Positions 45,276 to 53,730 are shown, numbered from the stretch's first letter. The stretch is DNA of 64,000 nt from Paenibacillus caseinilyticus (GCF_027533645.1 NZ_JAQAGY010000003.1:372001-436000); one strand, 5' to 3'. The notes: a model not told the origin generated them from the letters alone. Numbers and translations are program-made.

Positions 45276-46894
45276 TTGCCATCATCGTAGATGACGAAAA
45301 GCATGTCAGAGAAGCCATCAAACTGCTGGTCCCCTGGGAATCCTTCGGCATCGCCAACATTCTCGAGGCCCAAGACGGGCTCGACGCGGCCGATTTGATA
45401 TTGGAGCATAAACCCCAGCTGATCTTCACGGACATGATGATGCCGCTGCGCAGCGGCACCGAGCTGCTCGATTGGCTCCAACTGAACTACCCCGAAGGCA
45501 AGACGATTGTCATCAGCGGACACGACGACTTTGAATTCGTCCGCCATACCGTCAAGTCCGGCGGTATTGATTACATCCTGAAGCCCATCGATGCGCAGCA
45601 GCTCTATAATGCGGTGGATAAGGCAGTAACCGCATGGAAGCGGGATGAAGCCGACCGGCTTCTGCAGACCGAGAGGAACATCGAGCGCAACCAATTCAAG
45701 CCAGTGTACTGGGAGAAGATGCTCTCCGGCCTGACAGCGGAGCCTGCCGGGTATGAAGCCTGTTCCCTGGCGCTCCAGCAGGAGTTCGGGCTGGGACAGA
45801 GTACCCGGGAATGCCGGGTCGCCATCCTCAGCCTGGATACGATGAGCTCCATCCTCCGCGGAAAGTTCGACCGCAATACGGATCTGCTGTATTTCTCCCT
45901 GACCAATATCGCGAACGAGGTGCTCAAAGAAGGCCGGCGTACCGGAATCGCTTACCGCAACTGGAACAGCGACAACGAGGTACTGGTCCTGCTGTATGAA
46001 GAGCTTCCGGCGTCGGAGGAGCTCCTGCAGAAGATCCAGCGCAGTCTGCTGGCCGTGCTGGGCAGCACCCTGGATGTGGGCCTCTCCCTCACCCATGCCT
46101 TCCCTTCGGGGCTGCCGGCTGCCTATGATGAAGCACGCAGGGCCCTGCGCGGACGCAATCTGCTGTCTAGAACGAAGGGGGTCCATGTCTTCAGCCTCCC
46201 GGGCGCTGCCTCGGCCAAGCTGCTCTCCTTCTCGGCGTATGCCGAACCCGTTCAGCTCGCCGTCCGCAGCGGAAGCGCCGACCAGATCCGCCGTGCTGTC
46301 GGCGAGTGGATCGCCGCGGTTCGCGAACTCCCCTCCATCGACGTAGAGCAGCTCGAGATGTGGCGGCACGAGTATACCGCGATCAAGAACCGCTGGGTCT
46401 CGGAGCTGCTTGGTGAGTCCTCTGCCCCGGCCCCCGCCGGCGGCAGCGACCGTTCGCCCTTCATCGTTCCGCTGGACGAGCACGGCGCCCTCTCCCTGGA
46501 GCAGTGGGAAGGGCAGCTTACGGTGAACCTGATCGAATTGTCCCGCCAGCTGTTGACGCAGCAGCATCAGGACAGCAATGTGATTTTTGAAATTTCCAAA
46601 TACATTCAGAACCATTACCATCAGGACATCACCCTGCAGGAAATTGCCGGACATTTTTTCTTGAGCCGCGAGTATATCTCCCGCAAATTCAAACAGGAGT
46701 TCGGCGTGAACCTCTCCGATTATGTCAGCGGCATCCGGATCGACAAGGCCAAGCTGCTCCTGCTCAATCCCCACCTTCGCATCTCACAAGTCGCCGAAAT
46801 GGTCGGGTATGAGGATGAGAAATATTTCAGCAAAGTGTTCAAGAAGATGGTGGGCAGTTCACCGAACGAATACAGGAAGGTGAACCCGTCATGA
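45272..46894 (+). CDS. YesN-type response regulator, AraC family
   Basis: 540 aa: receiver (IIVDDEKHVREAIKLLVPW, phospho-Asp in LIFTDMMMPLRSG, KPIDAQQ), a variable middle region and C-terminal AraC HTH pair (LQEIAGHFFLSREYISRKFKQEFGVNLSDYVSGIRIDKAKLLL; ISQVAEMVGYEDEKYFSKVFKKMVGSSPNEYRK). Start is GTG within the kinase stop (GTGA). The next gene overlaps by 4 nt (ATGA). Expected to bind the two 44-bp elements at 41306 and 43384. Confidence 0.94.
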   Translation: MIAIIVDDEKHVREAIKLLVPWESFGIANILEAQDGLDAADLILEHKPQLIFTDMMMPLRSGTELLDWLQLNYPEGKTIVISGHDDFEFVRHTVKSGGIDYILKPIDAQQLYNAVDKAVTAWKRDEADRLLQTERNIERNQFKPVYWEKMLSGLTAEPAGYEACSLALQQEFGLGQSTRECRVAILSLDTMSSILRGKFDRNTDLLYFSLTNIANEVLKEGRRTGIAYRNWNSDNEVLVLLYEELPASEELLQKIQRSLLAVLGSTLDVGLSLTHAFPSGLPAAYDEARRALRGRNLLSRTKGVHVFSLPGAASAKLLSFSAYAEPVQLAVRSGSADQIRRAVGEWIAAVRELPSIDVEQLEMWRHEYTAIKNRWVSELLGESSAPAPAGGSDRSPFIVPLDEHGALSLEQWEGQLTVNLIELSRQLLTQQHQDSNVIFEISKYIQNHYHQDITLQEIAGHFFLSREYISRKFKQEFGVNLSDYVSGIRIDKAKLLLLNPHLRISQVAEMVGYEDEKYFSKVFKKMVGSSPNEYRKVNPS

Positions 46895-47325
46895 ATACCC
46901 CCTTGGAGCCGGGGATACGGGGCAGTGGAATCCGTACCGGCGAGCCGGGAACCCGCAAGAAACGCAGAACTTATCTCGCGTTATTCCTGTTCTGGCTGCT
47001 TCTGGTTGGCGGCGGCGCCTTCGGAGCCAAGCTGTATACCGACCATCTGCGCGCACAGATCGCAAGTGATATTGCCGCCCAGACGGATGAGAGACTCAAG
47101 GCGGTGCAGCAGGGCTACGAGAGCCAGATCTCCCAGCTCAAAGACACCCTCACCGGCGATATGGCCAAGCTGCAGACGAAGATCGATTCCGTGAACGAAC
47201 TCTTGGCGTTCACCAAAGACAGCGCGAGCACCAAGACCGATAACAGCAACCAGTTATACACCCAGCTCTCTGATCTACAAAAGAAACTGGAAGAGCTGCA
47301 AAAGCAGCTGGATGCGCTGCAATGA
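46891..47325 (+). CDS. Membrane-anchored coiled-coil protein
   Basis: 144 aa: basic cytoplasmic N-terminus (about 1-26), one membrane segment (TYLALFLFWLLLVGGGAFGAKLY) and an extracellular helix with heptads from about 55 to 144, ending DLQKKLEELQKQLDALQ. No enzyme motif and no family recognised. Translation is coupled to the regulator gene (ATGA overlap), and the phosphodiester glycosidase follows 22 bp later. It may tether or organise that protein at the surface (inference). Confidence 0.8.
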   Translation: MNTPLEPGIRGSGIRTGEPGTRKKRRTYLALFLFWLLLVGGGAFGAKLYTDHLRAQIASDIAAQTDERLKAVQQGYESQISQLKDTLTGDMAKLQTKIDSVNELLAFTKDSASTKTDNSNQLYTQLSDLQKKLEELQKQLDALQ

Positions 47326-47347
47326 TAAAAGGAAGTGAACTCCAGAC

Positions 47348-48421
47348 ATGAATCCCGCTCAGGGCATCAACCGCCTGATGCTGCTGGCACTGGCTCCGTT
47401 TCTCGGGGGGATGCTCTTTCTTACGCTCACCGCGCTTCCCATCGACCTGCCGGAGCGGACGCTGCCTGCGGCGGCCGAGCCCGGTCTCCGGGAAGGAATG
47501 GAGACTACCCTGTCTCTGCTGGACCGCAGCCGTACGGATGCCGCACTGACACGTACGACCGTTCAGAACTACTACGAGCTGTATGCCCAAAGTACAGCCG
47601 TCGCCTCCTCCATGGTGAAGACGGCGGCTGCCGCCGCCAAGCGTCCCGCAGCCGTCTTCGATTCCCGCTTCGGCGCTAAGCTCGGAACAGGCCCTTCCCG
47701 GGCCGCAGCGTCGCCGAATGTGGATCTGAAGCTGTACACTTTCCAGGAAAGCCAATATACCGGCTATGCGCTGAAAGTCTCGCTCCCCTCCGATCAAGGG
47801 ATGAGGATGGTGCTGGGCAAGGATGAGGTGGGTGGCAGCGAGACCACGCTTGAGGCGGTGAAGCGCTACGGGGCGGTGGCCGGGGTGAATGCCGGCGGCT
47901 TTGCCGACGACGCCAAGACCGGGAAGCGGTACCCGCTCAGTACGACCATGGTCGGCGGCAAGTATGTATATGGCTTCGAGCCCACGTTCGAAGACCTCGC
48001 TTTCATTGGGCTGAACAAAGACCGGAAGCTCATCGGCGGCAAGTTCTCGAGGCAGGAGGATCTCGACAAGCTGCAGCCGGAATTCGGCGCCACCTTCGTA
48101 CCCGTTCTGCTGCGCGGCGGGGTCAAGCAGCCGATACCTTCCCAGTGGCTGACCTCGCCAGCACGTGCGCCGCGGACGATTGTAGGCAGCTTCAAGAACG
48201 ACCAGCTGCTCTTCCTCGTGACGGATGGCTATGACGAGAACGGCAATTCGGGAGCAACCCTTCCTGAGCTGCAGGACAAGCTCCTCGCCTTGGGGATCCA
48301 GGATGCCTACAACCTGGACGGCGGCGGCTCCTCGACCTTGATCTTCGACGGGCAGGTCATCAATCATCCGTCGGATGGCCGGCTGCGGCCGCTCTCCACC
48401 CACTTCTTATTCTTTCAGTGA
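47348..48421 (+). CDS. Phosphodiester glycosidase family protein (NAGPA/DUF2233)
   Basis: 357 aa with an N-terminal membrane anchor or signal (LMLLALAPFLGGMLFLTLTAL). The NAGPA domain (about 140-357) shows VAGVNAGGFAD, and YNLDGGGSSTLIFDGQVINHPSDG near the end, the family's signature. The family cleaves sugar-1-phosphodiesters; bacterial substrates are mostly unknown. Last gene of a kinase-regulator-coiled-coil operon, so it is likely induced together with the sugar transporter. Its substrate may be the polymer yielding that sugar (inference). Confidence 0.88.
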   Translation: MNPAQGINRLMLLALAPFLGGMLFLTLTALPIDLPERTLPAAAEPGLREGMETTLSLLDRSRTDAALTRTTVQNYYELYAQSTAVASSMVKTAAAAAKRPAAVFDSRFGAKLGTGPSRAAASPNVDLKLYTFQESQYTGYALKVSLPSDQGMRMVLGKDEVGGSETTLEAVKRYGAVAGVNAGGFADDAKTGKRYPLSTTMVGGKYVYGFEPTFEDLAFIGLNKDRKLIGGKFSRQEDLDKLQPEFGATFVPVLLRGGVKQPIPSQWLTSPARAPRTIVGSFKNDQLLFLVTDGYDENGNSGATLPELQDKLLALGIQDAYNLDGGGSSTLIFDGQVINHPSDGRLRPLSTHFLFFQ

Positions 48422-48476
48422 GATGCTAGCCGAATTGTTCACAGATTTATAAGTTTTCTTTTGGAACATCGTTGGT

Positions 48477-48482
48477 TATAAT
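48477..48482 (+). promoter_or_regulatory. -10 box of the small membrane peptide gene
   Basis: TATAAT 22 bp ahead of the ATG at 48504, in an AT-rich island after the glycosidase gene. No clear -35. Confidence 0.5.
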
Positions 48483-48503
48483 ATAGGGCGGAGGTGCTGC
48501 CGC

Positions 48504-48602
48504 ATGTCAGCTACATTTTGGATTATGATGACCATTTTCCTGCTGTTCATCGTTGCGATGCTTACAGCCGCTTATAACGAAGATAAGACGAAGGGTCTGT
48601 AA
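48504..48602 (+). CDS. Small single-span membrane peptide
   Basis: 32 aa: MSATFWIMMTIFLLFIVAMLTAAYNEDKTKGL, one hydrophobic helix with a short charged tail. GGAGGTG at 7 nt before the ATG, a TATAAT box before it and a strong terminator after it make a self-contained transcription unit. No family recognised. Confidence 0.65.
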   Translation: MSATFWIMMTIFLLFIVAMLTAAYNEDKTKGL

Positions 48603-48640
48603 ACGGCAGCCTGCCTCGGCCTGCCGGGGCGGACACAACG

Positions 48641-48715
48641 AATAGGCTGGAACCGTAACGGCATGAGCGAAGAATATTCTATCGCTCATGCCGTTATGTT
48701 CCAGCCTATTTTTTT
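48641..48715. terminator. Very long bidirectional terminator
   Basis: AATAGGCTGGAAC and TAACGGCATGAGCGA pair with TCGCTCATGCCGTTA and GTTCCAGCCTATT (one small internal loop), followed by a run of T. It ends the small membrane peptide unit and, on the minus strand, possibly the ORF at 48764-48907. Confidence 0.9.
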
Positions 48716-48763
48716 GATTCCCGTATTTGCGCATGCATTTCAAAGCTCGTACTCTGGAGTAGT

Positions 48764-48907
48764 TCAGGATCTCCTTCCAATGCGGACGTCCGCCTTCACT
48801 TCGGCCTCGCTGCCCCGAACGGACTCCCACCGCACCCCGCACAGCCCGAGCTGCTTCAGAACCTCTTTGACTTCCAGCTTCACCTTCACCGTACTTTCAG
48901 TTCTCAT
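48764..48907 (-). CDS. Possible small protein
   Basis: 47 aa: MRTESTVKVKLEVKEVLKQLGLCGVRWESVRGSEAEVKADVRIGRRS, amphipathic beta/alpha pattern. GAGGG lies 12 nt before the ATG, a little far. The unit would end at the long terminator at 48641-48715. No family recognised; coding status uncertain. Confidence 0.4.
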   Translation of the reverse strand: MRTESTVKVKLEVKEVLKQLGLCGVRWESVRGSEAEVKADVRIGRRS

Positions 48908-49150
48908 ATGGCTTCCCATCCCTCTTCGATCTTTTTCTCTACCCTACAACGGTACTACCCGAGCGATTCTTTCAGGAGAACCGTCTTCTCTTTTGATCCT
49001 ATTTTAACACACCTTCCGTTACAGCATCGTTACAAATCCGCCGTAACCCCTTTTTTTCCTTTCTTCCTGCAGAGCAACTTTAGTCCTATTCCTGCAGACC
49101 CATCCTCCTGCCGCCATGACAAATACCTTGTCGCCCCCCTTTGGCTTAGC
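48908..49150. other. Intergenic, no gene seen
   Basis: AT-richer spacer between the possible small ORF and the AbrB-like gene's terminator. I see no supported CDS. Confidence 0.45.
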
Positions 49151-49212
49151 AAAAAAGCACCGCCGCTTTCCCCACCGGCAAGAGGCCGGGGGAAAAACTG
49201 CAGTGCTTTTTA
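49151..49212 (-). terminator. Terminator of the AbrB-like gene
   Basis: AAAAAGCAC...GTGCTTTTT with inner CCGGC/GCCGG pairing; the minus strand ends in a T-run. About 30 bp past the stop codon. Confidence 0.85.
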
Positions 49213-49242
49213 GCGTACATTCGATGAGTGCCACAGAGAGAT

Positions 49243-49503
49243 CTATCCGTTATTCTTCAGAAGATGCATCTCGCCCAAACATTCGGCACATATATGACGT
49301 TCCTTAAAGTCGCTGACGTGATCCATGGAGCCGCAGAAGACGCAGCGCGGCCGGTACCGCTCCAAGATAATATGATCTCCGCTCACCAAAATTTCGACAG
49401 GATCTCCTTCGTTCATTTGGTATCGTTTGCGCAGCGACTTGGGAAGCACAATTCTTCCCAGTTGATCGACCTTTCTTACTACACCTGCCGGTTTCATCAT
49501 CAA
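49243..49503 (-). CDS. AbrB-family transcription regulator with C-terminal Cys4 motif
   Basis: 86 aa. The N-terminal swapped-hairpin DNA-binding domain is typical AbrB/SpoVT (GVVRKVDQLGRIVLPKSLRKRYQMNEGDPVEILVSGDHIILERY). The C-terminus has CVFC...CAEC, a likely zinc-binding pair, as in clostridial AbrB proteins and unlike B. subtilis AbrB. Such proteins repress post-exponential functions, including biofilm and sporulation genes. Three consecutive ATG codons follow GAGGTGA, so the exact start may be one or two codons later. Confidence 0.88.
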   Translation of the reverse strand: MMMKPAGVVRKVDQLGRIVLPKSLRKRYQMNEGDPVEILVSGDHIILERYRPRCVFCGSMDHVSDFKERHICAECLGEMHLLKNNG

Positions 49504-49655
49504 TTCACCTCACTTTTCACACATGCCTTGAGTTCCCCTACATAGGATTCGACACTGTGATGAAAATTCCTTCCCCAATCCGCCAGATTTCCTCAGAACA
49601 TGCCGCTTTCTTCAAATAAGCGGCTCTACAGGATAGGCTTCAGCGCTGGCTGGGG

Positions 49656-50120
49656 CTACCGCAGGCCTTGAAATCCGGTCTGTCTCAGTCCTTCGAACAG
49701 GACAATCGCCGCAGAGTTGGAAAGGTTGAGCGAACGTACAGCCTCCGTCATCGGCATCCGCATCAGCTGCTCCGGGTGGGCCGCCAGGATGTCGGGGGAG
49801 AGTCCCTTCGTTTCTTTGCCGAACACGAGAAAATCGCCGTCACGGAACTCGATATCCGTGTAGAGCTTCTGCGCTTTGGTTGTAGCGAAGAAAAACCGGG
49901 CGTCCGGGTATTGATCTTTGACCTCCTGGAACGAATCATGATACTCCAGCTTGACGCTGTGCCAGTAATCGAGGCCTGCCCGTTTTAATGTGCGGTCGTC
50001 CGTGTCGAAGCCTAGCGGACGTACGAGGTGAAGCCAAGTTCCCGTAGCGGCGCAGGTTCGCGAGATGTTCCCGGTATTTGCCGGAATTTCTGGTTCTACC
50101 AATACGATATGAAAAGCCAT
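49656..50120 (-). CDS. trmL: tRNA (cytidine/uridine 34-2'-O)-methyltransferase TrmL
   Basis: 154 aa, SPOUT class. HIVLVEPEIPANTGNISRTCAATG at the N-terminus, LVFGKETKGL in the middle and MPMTEAVRSLNLSNSAAIVLFEGLRQ at the knotted SAM site. It methylates the wobble base of some leucine tRNAs. Start ATG 50120 (AAAGG, 4-nt spacer, plus GAGAGGA) gives the usual length; a longer upstream frame is excluded. Divergent from the PhoP-like gene. Confidence 0.93.
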   Translation of the reverse strand: MAFHIVLVEPEIPANTGNISRTCAATGTWLHLVRPLGFDTDDRTLKRAGLDYWHSVKLEYHDSFQEVKDQYPDARFFFATTKAQKLYTDIEFRDGDFLVFGKETKGLSPDILAAHPEQLMRMPMTEAVRSLNLSNSAAIVLFEGLRQTGFQGLR

Positions 50121-50148
50121 GTCGCCTTTCCTCTCTATTTCTGCAATT

Positions 50149-50176
50149 TTAACACAGTTTTTACCTTTTCTTAATA
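50149..50176 (+). promoter_or_regulatory. PhoP-box-like direct repeats
   Basis: TTAACA, TTTACC and TTAATA occur with 5-nt spacers, an 11-bp period, matching the TT[ATC]ACA repeat rule of B. subtilis PhoP boxes. They end 20 bp upstream of a GATAAT -10 (50197-50202). The site suggests autoregulation of the regulator gene that follows. Confidence 0.6.
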
Positions 50177-50241
50177 CGAAGATGATAGTGGCTTGAGATA
50201 ATAACTTTATCCTAGTGTTACACAAAAGGAGATTATTCGGA

Positions 50242-50964
50242 ATGATGAAGAAGAAAATTCTTGTCGTTGACGATGAACCTTCGATCTCGATGCTCATAGA
50301 GTTCAATTTGAAGCTTGTCGGATTCGAAGTTCACTGCGTCTATGACGGCGAGGCCGTATTTGGCGCCATCCAACATTTCCGTCCGGATCTGATCGTGCTC
50401 GATCTGATGCTGCCTAAGATGGACGGCATTCAAGTGTGCCGGAAGCTGAGAAGCCAGAACAATCTCGTCCCTATCATCATGCTGACCGCTATGCAGGATC
50501 TCACCGACAAGATCGCGGGGCTCGACAACGGGGCGGACGATTACATGACGAAACCCTTCAGTCCGCAGGAACTGATCTCCCGCATTCAAGCCATCATCCG
50601 GCGCATTCAGACCCTGCCTTCTACCTCTGAGAATACACCATTAACTATAGGCCAGATTGTCGTCCAACCAGACCAGCGGGAGGTCAAGGTCAAAGGCCAG
50701 AATATCGACCTGACGCCGAAGGAATTCGATCTGCTGCTCTTCCTGTGCAAGCACCGGGGCAAAGTCCTTAGCAGACAGCAGCTGCTGCATGGCGTTTGGG
50801 ACTATCACTTCCTCGGCGATACCCGGATCGTCGACGTGCATATCTCGCATTTGCGTGACAAGATCGAGACGAACGCACGCAATCCCGAATATATTGTAAC
50901 GATTCGTAACGTCGGTTACAAACTGACGGAGCCTGCCGTCAAAGAAGTCCTCGTCCAAGGCTAA
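50242..50964 (+). CDS. OmpR/PhoP-family response regulator, orphan
   Basis: 240 aa: receiver (ILVVDDEPSISMLIEFNLKL, phospho-Asp in LIVLDLMLPKMDG, KPFSPQE) and winged helix (LTPKEFDLLLFLCKHRGKVLSRQQLLHGVWDYHFLGDTRIVDVHISHLRDKIE, RNVGYKL). The DNA-binding domain resembles PhoP. No kinase gene is adjacent, so the partner is elsewhere in the genome. ATG 50242 has AAAGGAGA at 9 nt; ATG 50215 upstream lacks support. Confidence 0.92.
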   Translation: MMKKKILVVDDEPSISMLIEFNLKLVGFEVHCVYDGEAVFGAIQHFRPDLIVLDLMLPKMDGIQVCRKLRSQNNLVPIIMLTAMQDLTDKIAGLDNGADDYMTKPFSPQELISRIQAIIRRIQTLPSTSENTPLTIGQIVVQPDQREVKVKGQNIDLTPKEFDLLLFLCKHRGKVLSRQQLLHGVWDYHFLGDTRIVDVHISHLRDKIETNARNPEYIVTIRNVGYKLTEPAVKEVLVQG

Positions 50965-51082
50965 CCTCCTCCTCCGCTCTCCCCTTGCCGCCCCCGGCTC
51001 CCCTATCGGATCGCGCGGGCAGGCCTGTCCTTGGGCCCGCCCCGAACAACCTGCTGTGTCCTCGATTATCTCCCCGCACGAA

Positions 51083-51117
51083 CAAGCGCACTGGATCCCA
51101 GATGCGCTTGTTTTTTT
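51083..51117 (+). terminator. Terminator of the PhoP-like gene
   Basis: CAAGCGCA-12 nt-TGCGCTTG followed by seven T. Confidence 0.88.
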
Positions 51118-51225
51118 CGCCTCTCTGTCCTTACGGCATCACCGGTCGTCCTCCATCCGGACGCTAACAAAAACAGCCTCCCTGCAGCACCGTTGGGTAG
51201 GTCCTGCGGAAGACTGCTTGTCCTC

Positions 51226-52314
51226 TTAGCCGTTGCGCTGCTGGAACTCTTTCATGAATTCGGCAAGCGACTGGCAAGCTTCGTGCGGCACGGCATTGTA
51301 AGCGGAAGCACGGATGCCTCCCACACTGCGGTGACCGGCCAGGCCTACAAAGTTATGCTCCTTCGCTTCCTTCACGAACTGCTTCTCGAGCTCCTCGCTG
51401 GACAGACGGAACGTGACGTTCATGATCGAGCGGCTGTCCGCATCAATGTTCCCCGTGTAGAAGCCGCCTGAGCTGTCGATGACGTCATAGAGCAGCTGGG
51501 ACTTCGCCACATTGCGTTTTTCCATGGCTTCCACGCCGCCTTGTTCCTTCACCCATTTCAATACCAGGTTCACCATGTAGATGGAATGCACCGGCGGGGT
51601 GTTGTAGAGAGATTGATTCTTCGCATGTGTCGTGTAACGAAGAATCACAGGCAGGTGCTTCGGTTCCTCCTGCAGGAGATCATCCCGGATCACGGCTACC
51701 GTCACGCCGGAAGGACCGAGGTTCTTCTGGGCGCCTGCATAAATCATCCCGAACTTGCTCGCATCGATCGGCCGGCTGAGAATGCCGCTGGTCATATCTC
51801 CGATGAGCGGGATCCCGCCCGTATCAGGAATGTCCGACCACTGCGAACCTTCAATCGTATTGTTCGTCGTCATGTGTACATAAGCCGACTTCGGATCAAT
51901 AACGATGTCACTCGCTTTAGGGAGACTTCTCCACTTGCCTTCCTTATTGGAAGCCGCAATGGAGGCTTCTCCAACGATTTGAGCCTCCTGGTAAGCCTTC
52001 TCCGAGAAGCTGCCTGTAATCAGATAGCTTCCTACCGTACCCGGCTTCAGGAAGTTCAATGGAATCTGGGCAAACTGCATGCTGGCTCCACCGCCGTGGA
52101 AGAGCACTTGATACCCAGATTGGATTCCGAGCAATTCAAGCAGGAGGGATGCTGTTTCCGCATTCAGCGCTTCGTATTCTTTGCTCCGGTGGGAAATCTC
52201 CATGAGAGACATGCCGATGCCGTTATAATCGACGAATGTCTCCTGTGCTTGCTGCAGCACTTCCAAGGGAAGCGCGGCGGGACCTGCATTGAAATTATAA
52301 GCGCGCTTAGTCAC
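51226..52314 (-). CDS. serC: Phosphoserine aminotransferase
   Basis: About 362 aa, the usual length. RAYNFNAGPAALPLEVL start, HGGGASMQFAQIPLN, MTTNNTIEGSQW, PLIGDMTSGILSR, the PLP lysine in YAGAQKNLGPSG, and VGGIRASAYNA near the end. It converts 3-phosphohydroxypyruvate to phosphoserine in serine synthesis and also works in pyridoxal phosphate synthesis. Start is GTG 52314 with GAGGGTG at 8 nt; upstream in-frame ATG codons would add unrelated sequence. Single gene, divergent from thpR. Confidence 0.95.
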   Translation of the reverse strand: MTKRAYNFNAGPAALPLEVLQQAQETFVDYNGIGMSLMEISHRSKEYEALNAETASLLLELLGIQSGYQVLFHGGGASMQFAQIPLNFLKPGTVGSYLITGSFSEKAYQEAQIVGEASIAASNKEGKWRSLPKASDIVIDPKSAYVHMTTNNTIEGSQWSDIPDTGGIPLIGDMTSGILSRPIDASKFGMIYAGAQKNLGPSGVTVAVIRDDLLQEEPKHLPVILRYTTHAKNQSLYNTPPVHSIYMVNLVLKWVKEQGGVEAMEKRNVAKSQLLYDVIDSSGGFYTGNIDADSRSIMNVTFRLSSEELEKQFVKEAKEHNFVGLAGHRSVGGIRASAYNAVPHEACQSLAEFMKEFQQRNG

Positions 52315-52414
52315 GATTAAAACACCCTCGCTTTTCATATGATATGGATATGATAGCAAAGGTTGCCGCGTATCATCAAGTGTAAGTTTCTTGAACAGAG
52401 AGGAGCAATGTGCC

Positions 52415-52996
52415 ATGGAGTCAACACTGCGCCTCTTCGCAGCTGTCGGACTGCCGGGGGAACTTAAAGCGAGCCTGGGGGAATGGATGCATCGGATGAA
52501 GGGTACGGTTCCCTTCCGCAAATGGGTGCATCCGGAGGATCTACACATTACGCTGCAGTTTTTGGGAGAAGTAGGTGCTTCAAGAAGCCGAGAGATTGAG
52601 CAGGCTTTGGAGGTGACGGCGGCCCGTTCTCGTCCCTTCCAGCTGCAGTTAGGGTCCATTGGCACATTCGGTAAGACATCGGCCCCTTCGATCTTATGGG
52701 TTGGACTAAGCGGTGAATTGGAGGAACTGCGTGTACTGCATGAGCAGGTGGAGAAAGCGATGTCGGGCGTGGGATTCCAAGCGGAAGAACGAAAGTTCCA
52801 GCCTCATATTACGCTGGCCAGAACCTATCAGGGCATACATAGCTGGGACCGCGAACAACAGATCAACACCTCCCTGCCGGAAGCTTGTCTAGTTCCGTGG
52901 CAGACAGATCAATTGATACTGTATCGAAGCCGTCTTGGGCACCAGCCGATGTACGAACCTGTGCGGATCTACGCGTTGAACCATGCGGATGAATGA
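52415..52996 (+). CDS. thpR: RNA 2',3'-cyclic phosphodiesterase
   Basis: 193 aa, 2H phosphoesterase. LRLFAAVGLPGELK at the N-terminus and the two catalytic HxT motifs, DLHITLQFLGEV and QPHITLARTYQ. The family opens 2',3'-cyclic phosphates on RNA ends. Start ATG 52415 with AGGAG at 9 nt; an in-frame TTG at 52391 is less likely. Confidence 0.92.
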   Translation: MESTLRLFAAVGLPGELKASLGEWMHRMKGTVPFRKWVHPEDLHITLQFLGEVGASRSREIEQALEVTAARSRPFQLQLGSIGTFGKTSAPSILWVGLSGELEELRVLHEQVEKAMSGVGFQAEERKFQPHITLARTYQGIHSWDREQQINTSLPEACLVPWQTDQLILYRSRLGHQPMYEPVRIYALNHADE

Positions 52997-53045
52997 GTCC
53001 TGTAAGGAGGAAGTGGGGAAACGAATACGGCTGCACAGAGCCGCA

Positions 53046-53204
53046 TTATTCGGTCTCGCCGGCTAATGTGGTTCCACTGTTGAGATCGGAGGATACGGCG
53101 GAAAAGACATTGGGGTCAAGCGTAATGGCCTCCAGCGCTCTGGCTGTATTGATTCCCAGCTGACGCAGAGTATGGAGAATATCTAACGGGATGCTTGTTT
53201 CCAT
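53046..53204 (-). CDS. Small protein, possible partner of the XRE cluster (A)
   Basis: 52 aa: METSIPLDILHTLRQLGINTARALEAITLDPNVFSAV, then a Ser/Thr-rich tail. GTGGGG lies 5 nt before the ATG. It shares a pattern with the 54-aa protein at 54495-54659 (VDI/LDI..., QLGI...R..E, and a disordered tail). It lies downstream of the SinR-like gene on the same strand. Possibly a peptide modulator of the XRE proteins, as SinI is of SinR, but it does not resemble SinI itself. Confidence 0.55.
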   Translation of the reverse strand: METSIPLDILHTLRQLGINTARALEAITLDPNVFSAVSSDLNSGTTLAGETE

Positions 53205-53388
53205 AACTACCCCACTCTCTTCATTGTCCTTCGGAGGAACAAAGCGTTGTCGATCCTCATACCCATTTTATCCGAATTAAACCATTTTTTGATGATCTAA
53301 AATAGCCAATTTATATAGAAAAGTTAATTGTGATATGCGTAGTAAATGCGACCATAGAAGCAAAAACAAGGGCAATACGCAGCCCTTT

Positions 53389-53730
53389 CTATCTTGCTTG
53401 TTCGTAAGTCACTGCTTGTCTTGTCTTCAATTGTCGAACGATCTTCCGGAGCGAATCTTTACTGAGCCCCAACTCATTAAACTCCTGGATAATCTGAACC
53501 CATTCCTGATCGAGCTGCTCTTGTTTATCAGCCGAGTCGTGAAGAATCAGGGTCTGCACGTTGACTCCAAGCACCGGCGCCAGCTTACGAAGGAATTGAA
53601 TGGATGGATTCGACTGCAGGTCCCGTTCGATGGAGCTTAGGTAGGATTTGGCTACACCGGCGCGGGCGGCTAGTTCTGTCAGTGACATCCGTTTTTGGTG
53701 TCTTAATTTTTGAATGCGAGCTCCTATCAT
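53389..53730 (-). CDS. SinR-like XRE-family transcription regulator
   Basis: 113 aa. N-terminal HTH (IGARIQKLRHQKRMSLTELAARAGVAKSYLSSIERDLQSNPSIQFLRKLAPVLGVNVQTLIL) and a C-terminal SinI/SinR-type dimerisation helix (LDQEWVQIIQEFNELGLSKDSLRKIVRQLKTRQ), the layout of SinR, which represses biofilm matrix genes in B. subtilis. ATG 53730 has GGAGG at 8 nt. Its promoter region holds GATAC-N5-GTATC operators shared with the neighbouring XRE genes. Confidence 0.88.
   Translation of the reverse strand: MIGARIQKLRHQKRMSLTELAARAGVAKSYLSSIERDLQSNPSIQFLRKLAPVLGVNVQTLILHDSADKQEQLDQEWVQIIQEFNELGLSKDSLRKIVRQLKTRQAVTYEQAR

Noticed and set aside
49602..49624. Hairpin GCCGCTT/AAGCGGC as terminator of trmL
   Set aside because: Short stem without a T-run on the minus strand; too weak to list as a terminator.
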